Below are positions 1 to 8,176 of a DNA stretch of 64,000 nucleotides, piece after piece. How positions within the stretch are numbered: the stretch's first letter is position 1; each line of letters starts with the position of its first letter. Below the pieces are notes generated by a model. That model did not search any database. It was not told the origin of the DNA and saw nothing but the letters and a program-made list of their open reading frames with translations. Origin of the DNA: Sphingomonas lycopersici (GTDB lineage: Bacteria > Pseudomonadota > Alphaproteobacteria > Sphingomonadales > Sphingomonadaceae); assembly GCF_026130605.1 (NCBI RefSeq), contig NZ_JANFAU010000004.1:372001-436000 (forward strand), written 5' to 3'. The position numbers and the translations under genes are program-made.

Positions 1-197
1 AAGACGAGCTGATTGGCCTCCGCGACGGTTTCCCCCGCGCCGACATGCCGCATGAACGCGCCGCGATAGGGATAGACGAGGTGGAGCGCGGTCGCGCATT
101 CGCTCGGCGTCTTATGCTTGCAGTCGCCGCTGCACCGTATGTCACGGATCGACAGCGTCGTCGTTTCCAGCAGCGATGTGACGCGCAATTCGTTCAT
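1..197 (-). CDS. AraC-family regulator, N-terminal part only (cut by window edge)
   Basis: A minus-strand frame opens with ATG at 195-197 and is still open at base 1, so only the first 65 residues are visible and the DNA-binding domain lies outside. The visible part reads MNELRVTSLLETTTLSIRD, then a Cys/His-rich stretch (CSGDCKHK), then LVYPYRGAFMRHVG. That last pattern resembles the cupin-like sensor domain of AraC regulators, where a similar 'PRRGxFVR' segment is common. It lies 31 bp downstream of the DUF4198 gene on the same strand, so it may be read through from that operon or have its own promoter. Family assignment is an inference from a short segment. Confidence 0.5.
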   Translation of the reverse strand, partial: MNELRVTSLLETTTLSIRDIRCSGDCKHKTPSECATALHLVYPYRGAFMRHVGAGETVAEANQLV

Positions 198-228
198 GGC
201 CTGCCCATCTCCCCGCCAATGTAGCGCA

Positions 229-1038
229 TCATTCGATCGCGCCAAAGCTGAGGCTGGAGAAACTGGTGTCGAAATCGGTGAGGCTGGTTTTCGGCTGCGG
301 CCGCGTCCAGACGACGTTGAGCTGCCAGTTGCCCTTGCCGGGCAATCTAAACACCGCACGCCCCTGCGCGTCGCTGCGGCGCATCGCGACGGGTTCGGCA
401 TCGTGGTCGAGGTCGTTCAGCTTCACCAGCGCGCCGGCGAGCGGCGTGCCGCGATAATAGATGCGCACCGGCAGCGCGCCGCCGCGCCCGATCGTCAGTG
501 GATCGGCCTCCGGCACGATCTCCAGCGCCAACCCGGCGGGCTTCGTCACGCGGCTCGCCGGCTGCGCACCCGCAAGCCCGACGCGTACGATCGTCTTCGC
601 GTGGCGGCTATAATTCTCCGCGCCGTCCGCATCCATGCGCCCCGCGCTGGTGCGCAGCGCGATCGCGGGCGTCAAACCTTCGACCTTGAGATAATCGTTG
701 AAGCGGATCGCCGGCAGATGGCTTTCGGCGCGATTGTCGGTTTCGAGCACGACGACATAGGTTCCCGGCGCACCGAACGCCGCCGTCGCGTCATCCGCGC
801 CGCCGATATGCATGCCAGGCCTGAGGTCGATCTGCCGCCCGTTCGGCGCGATCGCCGCAAACCGCACGATCCGTCGCGCGGGGATCGGCGAGCGCTGGCG
901 ATACGGGCCGTGCCCGACCTGCAGCGTCATCCGGATCGGCTCGCCCGGCGCGGCTTGCCAGCGCGCGGGTTGGAGCCAGAAATCATGCGCGTCGGCGGCG
1001 ACGGCGAGTAGGCACAGCGGGGCGAAACGAAGAGGCAT
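229..1038 (-). CDS. DUF4198 periplasmic protein (NikK/NikL-like metal-uptake accessory)
   Basis: Encodes 269 residues. A short signal peptide (MPLRFAPLCLLAVAADA) would be cut to leave His as the first mature residue, followed by DFWLQP; an N-terminal H-[DE]-FWL is typical of DUF4198 proteins. The rest is predicted beta-rich, with segments such as VGHGPYRQRS near the front and a C-terminal Ig-like part (GKGNWQLNVVW). Members of this family occur beside nickel/cobalt transporters, which fits the HupE gene two positions upstream. It is the last gene of a five-gene minus-strand operon, 3 bp after the 162-residue membrane protein. The metal role is inferred from context; no transport activity can be read from the protein itself. 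Confidence 0.75.
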   Translation of the reverse strand: MPLRFAPLCLLAVAADAHDFWLQPARWQAAPGEPIRMTLQVGHGPYRQRSPIPARRIVRFAAIAPNGRQIDLRPGMHIGGADDATAAFGAPGTYVVVLETDNRAESHLPAIRFNDYLKVEGLTPAIALRTSAGRMDADGAENYSRHAKTIVRVGLAGAQPASRVTKPAGLALEIVPEADPLTIGRGGALPVRIYYRGTPLAGALVKLNDLDHDAEPVAMRRSDAQGRAVFRLPGKGNWQLNVVWTRPQPKTSLTDFDTSFSSLSFGAIE

Positions 1039-1041
1039 CGC

Positions 1042-1530
1042 TTACTCCAGATGATCGGGCAGATAGCCCGGCGTCACGGGCAGGATCGTGAGCGTGGCGT
1101 TCAGCGCCCCGATCGCGACAAGCCAGCCGGCAACCACACGGATTGGCAACCGCCAGCGCTTCCTTGCCAGCAGGATGCTCACGACGGTGGAGAAGGTGAG
1201 CGCCACGGCGAACCAGCCGAGCGTTCCCACGCCCGCCACCCGGCCGAGCAGTCCCGCCGTGCCGCCCGAAACGATCGCGATCACGAGGTTCAGCGCGTGG
1301 GGGCGCAAGCGATCGGGCAACCACAGGCTGCCCGCCGCGATGATGATGAGCCCCCAGGCCAGCGCCAGCAGCGGCTCGCCCGTTCCCGCGTCGGGCGTGG
1401 GCAAGACCGCACCGACGGTCGCGGCGAGCGCAATCGCGCCGAGCAGCACGCCCCCTTTCCGGCCGAAACCGACCGTCAGCCCCCCGGTCGCGACCCCGAG
1501 CAACGCGAGCGCGAGATGCGGATCTCTCAT
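1042..1530 (-). CDS. Small integral membrane protein of unknown function
   Basis: Encodes 162 residues, nearly all in about five hydrophobic segments (around residues 5-20, 28-42, 55-70, 80-97 and 105-120, with another near 130-150). I do not recognise a family. Its ATG overlaps the stop of the HupE gene by four bases (ATGA, 1527-1530), so the two are probably translationally coupled. It is followed after 3 bp by DUF4198. Position between a metal permease and a periplasmic metal-site protein suggests an accessory membrane subunit, but there are no conserved His or Cys clusters to support direct metal binding. Confidence 0.6.
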   Translation of the reverse strand: MRDPHLALALLGVATGGLTVGFGRKGGVLLGAIALAATVGAVLPTPDAGTGEPLLALAWGLIIIAAGSLWLPDRLRPHALNLVIAIVSGGTAGLLGRVAGVGTLGWFAVALTFSTVVSILLARKRWRLPIRVVAGWLVAIGALNATLTILPVTPGYLPDHLE

Positions 1531-2120
1531 GCGCCCGCCGCCTGTACCAGAAAGACGACGCCCAGCACGGCGATCGCGCCGCCCGCCAGCCGAATCGCGA
1601 TCGCGCCGTGCCGGTGATCCGCAGCAAGGCCGATCACTATGCCGACGACATGGAGAGCGCCGGTGGCGAGAACGAAGCCGGTGCTATAGCCGATCGGATC
1701 GGCGGCGGAGGGCAGTTCGCGGCCATGAGCGTAGCCGTGGAACAGCGCGAACGTCGCAACGACGGTCACCGCGAGCCAGACCGGCGCGCGGAAAGCGGCT
1801 GCGACGCAGCCGCCGAGAACGAGCACCGACAAGGCGATCCCGATCTCGACCGGCGGCATCGGCAGCGCGAACATGCCCGCTACCGCGCCGACCACCATCA
1901 TCAGCGGGAAAGTAACCGGCAGCAGGTAGATCAGCGGCCGGCCGAGAAATGCGCCCCAAAGCCCGACCGAGATCATCGCGAGAAGATGATCCCACCCGCT
2001 CAACGGATGCATGAACCCCGACGCGAACCCACCGGCGAGCCCCGTCCCGGTATGCGCGGCCGCCGGGCTGGATATGATCGCAAGCGCCGCGGCGGCGACG
2101 GCCGGCACGATGTTCCTCAT
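1527..2120 (-). CDS. HupE/UreJ family membrane protein (probable Ni/Co permease)
   Basis: Encodes 197 residues. A signal peptide ending SPAAA would leave mature HTGTG, again with His first. The family signature HPLSGWDHLL follows near residues 38-47; in characterised HupE proteins this His/Asp/His cluster on the first membrane helix is needed for nickel transport. A second His-rich patch (FHGYAHGREL) sits before the fifth helix and ADHRHG near the end. Six to seven membrane segments are visible, the usual family size. Stop and start overlap by four bases with the neighbour on each side. No urease or hydrogenase genes are in the window, so the metal may serve another enzyme. Confidence 0.85.
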   Translation of the reverse strand: MRNIVPAVAAAALAIISSPAAAHTGTGLAGGFASGFMHPLSGWDHLLAMISVGLWGAFLGRPLIYLLPVTFPLMMVVGAVAGMFALPMPPVEIGIALSVLVLGGCVAAAFRAPVWLAVTVVATFALFHGYAHGRELPSAADPIGYSTGFVLATGALHVVGIVIGLAADHRHGAIAIRLAGGAIAVLGVVFLVQAAGA

Positions 2121-3346
2121 GACCCCGGCACCGCAGGATCGGGCGCAGCCAGGAACGGGAAGATCGAGGTGGAATGCACCTTCTCATCCGCATGGACGCC
2201 GTCGTCGATGCCGCTGGTGGTGCCATTGGCGAGCAACGATCGATAGACGTTCACCGCGTCGTAATTGATCGTGCGGCCCCCGCAATCCTTCTCCAGCGCG
2301 CGCTCGCCGTTCAGCGCGGCGCGCTCGGCCGCGAAAAGCTGGGTGCAGATCGACGAGCGGCTGTTGATCCATAACCGGTCGTCGGCAAGCAACCGCGCCA
2401 ACGGCCAGTATCGCCGCGCCGGCGGGGCATTGTGGTCGACCAGCAGGCTGTCGCCGCATCGGCCGTCGAGGCCGTCGTACAATGCGATCCCTTTGGCGAT
2501 CTCCGCGACAAAGGGCGCGCCGGTTGCCGGGCTCGCGTGATTGTATCGCTCCTTGATCTCGTTCTGCGCATCGTCCGATCCCAGCGTGACGAGCGGCGCA
2601 TTGCCGGTGAGCGGACGCGCCGCCCGGTCGATCTGCCCTTTGGGGCCGCGCGTCGATGCCCAGACCGCGATCAGCGGGCCACCCCGGGTGACCGGCGCGA
2701 GATCGACCGAGACGACGATCGAATCCGGCGTCCATCCGCGCAGGAAGTTCGTCGGTGGTCCGCCGTTGGTGTGCCGCCACGCATCGCGGATCGCGGCGGT
2801 TTGCGCCGCATCGAACCGCGGACAGTTCGCAGCATCATAGCGCGCGGAGCCGGCGAGCGCCTTGGTCGCGACATTGTACATGTCACGCGTGCCGCGGACG
2901 TTGTTGAAGAAGGGATCGTCACGCAGCCCGGCATAGACGCGGAAGCTTTTCTCGCCGCTCAGCAGCCCCTCCGTATGGCTGGCATCGCCGCGCGCCCGGT
3001 CGACTTTCCCTAACGTGCAATCGGCGGCGGTCGCGTTGGCGAAGCGGCAAACGAGATCGATCGTCGCGGTCGTCCGGCCGAAGCGGCGTCCGCTGTCGAT
3101 ATGAAAGGCATAAGCGATCTTGTCGGAAAGGCTGTGCCCGACGATCGTCATCACCAGATTGAGATGCCGTCCGTCGGGCGCGATCCAGGCGAAGAGATCG
3201 CCGATGTCGGCGCGCGGATCGGCGATCACCGACGACGAATCGAGATGATCCGATGCAACGGACGGCGTCGCGGCGATAGTCGCCAGGAGCAACGCCGCGC
3301 CCTGCACGGCGCGGGACAGCGATTGCAGCACGATCGGCCCTTTCAC
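2117..3346 (-). CDS. DUF4331 domain exported protein
   Basis: Encodes 409 residues from a GTG at 3344-3346 that overlaps the TGA of the upstream hydrolase by four bases (GTGA), the reason for choosing this start. A signal peptide (about residues 1-30) ends PSVA, and the mature protein would begin SDHLDSS, followed by the DUF4331 hallmarks ADPRADIGDLFAW. Two Cys pairs (VCRFANATAADC and CGDS/CTQL regions) may form disulfides in the periplasm. The protein family has no settled function. Its stop overlaps the ATG of HupE (ATGA). The conserved order hydrolase, DUF4331, HupE, membrane protein, DUF4198 suggests a common process at the cell envelope. Confidence 0.8.
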   Translation of the reverse strand: MKGPIVLQSLSRAVQGAALLLATIAATPSVASDHLDSSSVIADPRADIGDLFAWIAPDGRHLNLVMTIVGHSLSDKIAYAFHIDSGRRFGRTTATIDLVCRFANATAADCTLGKVDRARGDASHTEGLLSGEKSFRVYAGLRDDPFFNNVRGTRDMYNVATKALAGSARYDAANCPRFDAAQTAAIRDAWRHTNGGPPTNFLRGWTPDSIVVSVDLAPVTRGGPLIAVWASTRGPKGQIDRAARPLTGNAPLVTLGSDDAQNEIKERYNHASPATGAPFVAEIAKGIALYDGLDGRCGDSLLVDHNAPPARRYWPLARLLADDRLWINSRSSICTQLFAAERAALNGERALEKDCGGRTINYDAVNVYRSLLANGTTSGIDDGVHADEKVHSTSIFPFLAAPDPAVPGS

Positions 3347-4311
3347 GCTTTGGCCCCGCGCCACAGCGCGTCGGCCTCTTCGACGATCACGTCCGGCCGC
3401 TCCTCGGGCCAGAACAATTTGGCCTTTTCGATCCGCCGGACGCCGCGCGAATTGCCGAAAGCCTGCGCGAGAAAATCGGCGTTCGCGGGTTCGAAGATCG
3501 TATCGGCCGTTCCCCACACGATACGCGTCGGGACGGGACAGCGCGCCAGCATCGGCGCGATACCGCGCAACGCGTTGCCGCCCTGCGCGATCGCGTGCGC
3601 CTCGGCCTGACGCGCGCGCGCCGGGCTCGACAGAAGCGGGCCGAAATACATCTCGATCGCTTCGTCGGTGGGATTGGCCGGATCGGCGTAGCACATCCCG
3701 CCGAACTGATCGGCGGCACGGGCGCGGTCGCGGCTTGCGTACCACGGCTCGATCCATTGCTTCACATAGAGGCCGTTGCGCGCCAGCTCGATCACCGGCC
3801 GCATCGCCGGCGGTGGACTCTGCCGCTCGGTATCGCAATTGGTGAGCAACAAGGTGCGGACGCGATCGGGGTGATGCGCCGCGAGCAATTGCGCCACCGC
3901 ACCACCGCTGTCGTTGGCGACGACATGGACACGGGCGATCTTCAGCGCATCGAGCAGCGCGATGAGCATCGCGGCCTGGCTCGGCGCCGACAGGTCCTGC
4001 CCCTCGGCCGCTTCGGTCGCACCCAACCCTAGGAAATCGGGCACGATACAGCGGTAAAACAGCCCGAGCTGCTCCACCGCATCCCGCCATTGGAAACCGC
4101 TCAACGGATAGCCGTGGAGAAAGAGCGCGGGGTCGCCCGATCCCTGATCGATAAAGGCGATCCGGCCGAAACCGTTGCTGACGAAGCGTCGACGCCGGCT
4201 CCATTCCGGCACGCGAAACCGATCGAAGCTCGGTGCGGCGCGCGCGGGGTGCGCGATCGCGGCGCATGCGATCGCGCCTACGCCAAAGCGCAGTATATCT
4301 CTGCGGTTCAT
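3343..4311 (-). CDS. Tat-exported alpha/beta hydrolase, haloalkane dehalogenase/epoxide hydrolase type
   Basis: Encodes 322 residues from ATG 4309-4311. It begins MNRRDILRFGVGAIACA, a twin-arginine signal. The fold is clear: HGYPLSGFQW (oxyanion region), DFLGLGATE, and a nucleophile elbow VANDSGGA in which Asp, not Ser, occupies the nucleophile position, as in dehalogenases and epoxide hydrolases. WGTADTIF carries the possible acid. The usual catalytic His position reads KAKLFWPEERPD instead of xxGHFxxEE, so the His appears to be missing and hydrolytic activity is uncertain. First gene of the DUF4331-HupE operon. An upstream in-frame extension to 4497 exists but lacks signal-peptide logic and would overlap the divergent gene. 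Confidence 0.8.
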   Translation of the reverse strand: MNRRDILRFGVGAIACAAIAHPARAAPSFDRFRVPEWSRRRRFVSNGFGRIAFIDQGSGDPALFLHGYPLSGFQWRDAVEQLGLFYRCIVPDFLGLGATEAAEGQDLSAPSQAAMLIALLDALKIARVHVVANDSGGAVAQLLAAHHPDRVRTLLLTNCDTERQSPPPAMRPVIELARNGLYVKQWIEPWYASRDRARAADQFGGMCYADPANPTDEAIEMYFGPLLSSPARARQAEAHAIAQGGNALRGIAPMLARCPVPTRIVWGTADTIFEPANADFLAQAFGNSRGVRRIEKAKLFWPEERPDVIVEEADALWRGAKA

Positions 4312-4450
4312 AGCGGGTCCTCCGTTTGTGGAGGCGGTGATGCGCCAAACCGGCCGAGCGGCGCTGTCAAAATCTTTAGCGGTTGCGGGTCTTGTTGCAG
4401 AAAAGACTTCGCGCAGCCCATAAGAGGCTTCCCGATAGAAGTGAGGGTTC

Positions 4451-5110
4451 GTGGGCGATTTTGAGCTTATCGCGGGCAAGCGCGTCCTGTTCGTCATGGC
4501 GACGGACGCGGAATATGGCCCTCACCTCCGCAAGTTGTTCAGGCCGCTAATGACCGGCGTCGGCCCGATCGAGGCGGCGCTGGCGATGGGACAAGCATGT
4601 GCCCCGATGAAGCAATCCGGCGGCCTGCCGGATGTGGTCGTTTCGCTCGGGTCGGCAGGATCGCGGCGGTGCGCGCTTGGCGAGGTCTATCAGGTCAGTA
4701 CCGTCTCCTGGCGCGATATGGATGCCTCGCGGATCGGCTTTCCGAAGGGGGTGACGCCCTTTCTCGGCCAGCCCGCCGAGATATCGCTGTCGACACCGCT
4801 ACGGCTGGAAACGGCGCGGCTCTCGACCGGGGCGAACATCGTCGGTGGCGAGGCTTTCGCCGCGATCGACGCGGATATCGTGGATATGGAAACCTATGCC
4901 GTGGCGCGCGCGTGCCAGGGCTTCGGCCTGTCGTTGATCGGCCTACGCGGGATATCCGACGGCCCCGGGGAGATCGACGGCATCACCGGGTGGACCGATC
5001 TCTTGCCATTGCTGGATCAGCGATTGGCCGACGCGGTAAACCTGCTGCCCGAGGCGCTGATGCAGGTTGAGGATGCCCCGCATCAACCCGCTGTTCGAAC
5101 GAGCTTCTAG
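4451..5110 (+). CDS. mtnN: 5'-methylthioadenosine/S-adenosylhomocysteine nucleosidase
   Basis: Encodes 219 residues from GTG 4451, with GTGAGGG just upstream; ATG 4496 is a less likely alternative because it would remove the first beta strand (RVLFVM). It splits adenine from MTA and SAH in the cytoplasm for methionine salvage. Visible family features are the early acid in ATDAEYGPHL, the TGVGPIEAA loop, VVSLGSAGS, the ribose-binding DMETYAVA, and ISDGPG with the catalytic Asp. This is the short sphingomonad form. It stands alone on the plus strand, divergent from the hydrolase operon, and its end overlaps the stop of the convergent YkgJ gene by four bases (5107-5110). Confidence 0.85.
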   Translation: MGDFELIAGKRVLFVMATDAEYGPHLRKLFRPLMTGVGPIEAALAMGQACAPMKQSGGLPDVVVSLGSAGSRRCALGEVYQVSTVSWRDMDASRIGFPKGVTPFLGQPAEISLSTPLRLETARLSTGANIVGGEAFAAIDADIVDMETYAVARACQGFGLSLIGLRGISDGPGEIDGITGWTDLLPLLDQRLADAVNLLPEALMQVEDAPHQPAVRTSF

Positions 5111-5667
5111 CCCTCGGTCGAAAAGACGCCGTAATGCTCGCGCCACGCGGCCACTTCGTCGCGGAGATGCGCCGGCGCGGGATCGCCCGAGATAACCAGG
5201 CGGGCGACATCGCCGTCGGGATGCATCAGCATCTTCTCCGATCCGTCGCTGAACCAGACGGGCACCAGCCGGTCGCACAGGCTGTCGAGCACGATGCGCG
5301 CCATCCCGCTCTCTATCGCGTCGCTGCCGGCGAGCTTGCGGACATTGATCGAGACACCCTCGAAGCAATTGCGCGGCTCGCGCACGAAATTGAGCGAAAC
5401 CAGCAGACCGGACCGATCGGGTCGGGCTTCGTCGGGCAGGCTCGCGATCCGGCGCCAAGCGCAGAACCATGTCCGGCAGATCGGAGGGCGCGTCTCGTGA
5501 ATGCCGCACCCGCCCGGAACGAGATGCGCGCAGGGCGTTCCCGCTGGTTTCTTGAACTCGGGCGTATCCACCGTCAGGACGGTGCAACATGCCACGCACC
5601 CGCCGCACTCGCGATCGGCAAGCACCGGCCCCAGCAGGATGGTTTCTAGTTCCGGCTCGGTGGACAT
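5107..5667 (-). CDS. YkgJ-family cysteine cluster protein
   Basis: Encodes 186 residues from ATG 5665-5667. The N-terminal CGGCVACC block followed by CAHL, CGIH and CRTWFCAW supplies the Cys set that defines the YkgJ/UPF0153 family, thought to bind a zinc or iron-sulfur centre. Function is unknown in the family. The C-terminal half (MLMHPDGDVARLVISGDPAP) has no recognisable motif. It converges on the nucleosidase gene with a four-base overlap of stop codons. An in-frame extension further upstream was not used because it lacks the family start. Confidence 0.8.
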   Translation of the reverse strand: MSTEPELETILLGPVLADRECGGCVACCTVLTVDTPEFKKPAGTPCAHLVPGGCGIHETRPPICRTWFCAWRRIASLPDEARPDRSGLLVSLNFVREPRNCFEGVSINVRKLAGSDAIESGMARIVLDSLCDRLVPVWFSDGSEKMLMHPDGDVARLVISGDPAPAHLRDEVAAWREHYGVFSTEG

Positions 5668-5846
5668 CCGCGAAGAACTGCCTCGGCGCCGACGCGAATA
5701 CAAGGGCGGGCGGCAAGATAGGGGCGGGCATAAAACCTAGCCGGCGGACAATACGACCGCCGTAGCCGCCGAGGACGAGGATGCGGCTCAAGGCAGGCGC
5801 GACGCTGGTTCAGCCGCGGGATCAGCCCGGGCCGATGTCTTGCTTC

Positions 5847-7091
5847 TCATGCCGCGTGCCGGATCGGCTCGTCCGGCTGAGCCGGTTGCCGCGCGTCGAG
5901 GCCGAGCGGGCGCAGCGGATTGCCGATCAGCCCGCTGACCATCGCCGCCTGTATCCAGGTTGCCGGCCACAGTTTCGACAGCGGCCCGACCAGCCGGTCG
6001 CGAACGAGCGGCAACAGGCGGCTGTCGGACTGATAGACCGGCGTAAACAGCGCGGTGAGCCGCTGATACAGATGGACATGCCGTCGCCGTCGGGCGACCG
6101 CGTCGGCCAACCCCTCCCCCACGCCCTTGCTCTCGCGGAGCCCCTTGGCGAGCGCCCAGGCGTCGAGCAGCGCCATATTGGCGCCCTGCCCGAGTTGCGG
6201 GCTCGCCGAATGCCAGGCGTCGCCGATGTGGATGAGCGCGGGTTCGGCCGGATCCCGCAACGTGCGATGGGCATAATGCGCGAAGGTGAGCTGATCGGGG
6301 CTGACGATCTGATCGAGCAACGGCGCGCAAGCGGGCCACAGCCCCAGAACCTCGGCTTTCCACGCATCCAGCCCGGCGGTGCGCCAGGCGTCCAGCCGAT
6401 CGGCGCGGAGCGACCAGAAGAAGGCAGCCTGCCGCCGCCCGGCGTGCGGCGACGCACCGACGGGGAGAACGCCGACCATCGTGCTCGCCCGCCGATAGCG
6501 CTGCTCGAGCGCCGCCTCGTCGAAGGTCGTCGCGTCGGGCCAGTCGAGGCTGGCCCATAAGGCGCCATAGGCCAGCGAATGCCCCGTGGGTGGCGCAAGC
6601 GGGGTGCGCGTTCCCAGCGCGTCCACGACGAGGTCGAAAGGCCCGGCCATATCGCCGTCGGCGAAATGCAGGCGACGCTTCGCGCCGTCAGCAACGCTGC
6701 CCGCCACCGTCCGTCCCGTCGCGATCGGCACGCCGGCGGTGGTGACCGCATCGTGAAGCAGCGCGAACAGGCTCGCGCGATGGATGCCGATGCCGAAGGC
6801 GGACGGGCGGCCCAGCGCGGCATAGCGCACGTCCAGCACGACGGGGCCGGCCGTCCCGGCCTGACCGATCAGCCGATCGATACGCGCCCCGCTCTCCAGC
6901 GCGATCTCGGCCAGCCCGAGCCGTTTCAGCACGGCGAGGCCGGTCGGCTGGAGCATGAGCCCCGATCCGATCGGCTGCGGCGTTTCGAACCGCTCGAACA
7001 ATGTCACGCGGTGTCCGTCGCGCTTCAACAGCAGAGCGGCTGCGAGTCCCCCCGGCCCGCAACCGGCGACGGCGATATCGAGTGGCCCCAT
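5847..7091 (-). CDS. FAD-dependent monooxygenase (PHBH-like)
   Basis: Encodes 414 residues, the usual size. The N-terminal Rossmann motif GCGPGGLAAALLLKRDGH (from about residue 10) binds the ADP part of FAD and ends in the acidic LFER. A second FAD motif, HIGDAWHSASPQLGQGANMALLDA, lies near residue 290. The middle region (DLVVDALGTRTPL) matches the DG-type motif of group A flavoprotein monooxygenases. ATG 7089-7091 follows a good site (AAGGAGAC). Substrate cannot be told. It lies 98 bp after the propeller gene of the chromate operon on the same strand and might be partly co-transcribed. Confidence 0.82.
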   Translation of the reverse strand: MGPLDIAVAGCGPGGLAAALLLKRDGHRVTLFERFETPQPIGSGLMLQPTGLAVLKRLGLAEIALESGARIDRLIGQAGTAGPVVLDVRYAALGRPSAFGIGIHRASLFALLHDAVTTAGVPIATGRTVAGSVADGAKRRLHFADGDMAGPFDLVVDALGTRTPLAPPTGHSLAYGALWASLDWPDATTFDEAALEQRYRRASTMVGVLPVGASPHAGRRQAAFFWSLRADRLDAWRTAGLDAWKAEVLGLWPACAPLLDQIVSPDQLTFAHYAHRTLRDPAEPALIHIGDAWHSASPQLGQGANMALLDAWALAKGLRESKGVGEGLADAVARRRRHVHLYQRLTALFTPVYQSDSRLLPLVRDRLVGPLSKLWPATWIQAAMVSGLIGNPLRPLGLDARQPAQPDEPIRHAA

Positions 7092-7189
7092 GTCTCCTTG
7101 CTAGCGCGAGAATCCCTCCGGACAACCGTCAAACGCCGGCCCTCGGCTATTTTGGCATTGGAGCCGCGACCGGCGCGACCGCCATGCGA

Positions 7190-8167
7190 TCAGCGGCGAT
7201 GAAGCAGGCTCTGTTTGAACACCCAGATCGCCGCGGGCTGCCCGCGTGACGGGACCGCGACGAACAACCTTTCGAGTTCAGGCACATAGAGCCCGGTGCG
7301 GGCGCCATCCTGGGTTTCGATGCGCTCGCGTCGGCCGTCATCGTCGACGATGTCGACATGGCCGGTGCCGCATATCACCAGCACGCGCTTGCCCGCCAGG
7401 AACAGGTCGTCGGCATCCCCGCAAGCGAACTTCAGCGACAGCGTCCTTCCGTTCCGCGTATCGATCTTCGCGAGCCCGGCGGGTAGCCGATAGGCGATCT
7501 TGATCGACTGCCCGCTGGGCTCGATCGCCATCGGAAAGTTGAGGCGCTGGAGCCCGGTCAGCCAACGTGCGAGCTGCCGTCCCTGATCGATATCCGCCGC
7601 GATGATCGATCCGTTCCCCGGCACATTGATATAGGCGCGCGCGCCCGCGAGCTGGAACCCCTCGGGATGACCGGGCAGCGCTAACCGGGCGACGACGATG
7701 TGACGCGCCGGATCGATCGTCGCGAGGCCGCCCTTGCCATAGCCGACGACGACACGCCCGTTGCGCTGGTCGACCCGAATGTTGTCGGCATCGTCGCCGA
7801 GGTCGAGCCGCGCGAGTTCGTGGTGATCGGCGGCATAAAAGCGCACGGTGCCGTCACCACAGGCGACGACCAGCTGCCGCACTGCCGGAAGCCAGGCGAC
7901 GCCCTGCGGTTCGGAAAGACCCGCGATCCGCGCTTCGACGCGCCCGCCCTCGATATCGACGATATCGACCGTCCCGTTGGCGATTTCGGCGACGAGCAGG
8001 CGACGATCCGCCAGATCGATCGCGAGATGGTCGATCCGGCCGCTGGTGTCGGGGAGCGGGATCGTCCGTTCGAGCACGAACGACGAAATCGACTGTTCGG
8101 GCTGCGCCAGGCTGCATCCGGGCAGCCCGATCAGCAACGCGGCCGAGAGGCGTGTGCGGCGGCGCAT
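7190..8167 (-). CDS. YncE-like beta-propeller lipoprotein
   Basis: Encodes 325 residues. The start MRRRTRLSAALLIGLPGCS carries a lipobox (LPGC), so it is probably a lipoprotein. The remainder consists of propeller-like repeats in the pattern of YVTN/YncE proteins, for example DHLAIDLADRRLLVAEIANGTVDIVDI and DNIRVDQRNGRVVVGYGKGGLATID read in consecutive blades. Such proteins bind ligands or partners outside the cytoplasm; no enzyme site is seen. Its ATG is only 9 bp after the DUF1259 stop, so it appears to be the fourth gene of the chromate operon. Confidence 0.75.
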   Translation of the reverse strand: MRRRTRLSAALLIGLPGCSLAQPEQSISSFVLERTIPLPDTSGRIDHLAIDLADRRLLVAEIANGTVDIVDIEGGRVEARIAGLSEPQGVAWLPAVRQLVVACGDGTVRFYAADHHELARLDLGDDADNIRVDQRNGRVVVGYGKGGLATIDPARHIVVARLALPGHPEGFQLAGARAYINVPGNGSIIAADIDQGRQLARWLTGLQRLNFPMAIEPSGQSIKIAYRLPAGLAKIDTRNGRTLSLKFACGDADDLFLAGKRVLVICGTGHVDIVDDDGRRERIETQDGARTGLYVPELERLFVAVPSRGQPAAIWVFKQSLLHRR

Positions 8168-8176
8168 CGCCGCGGC

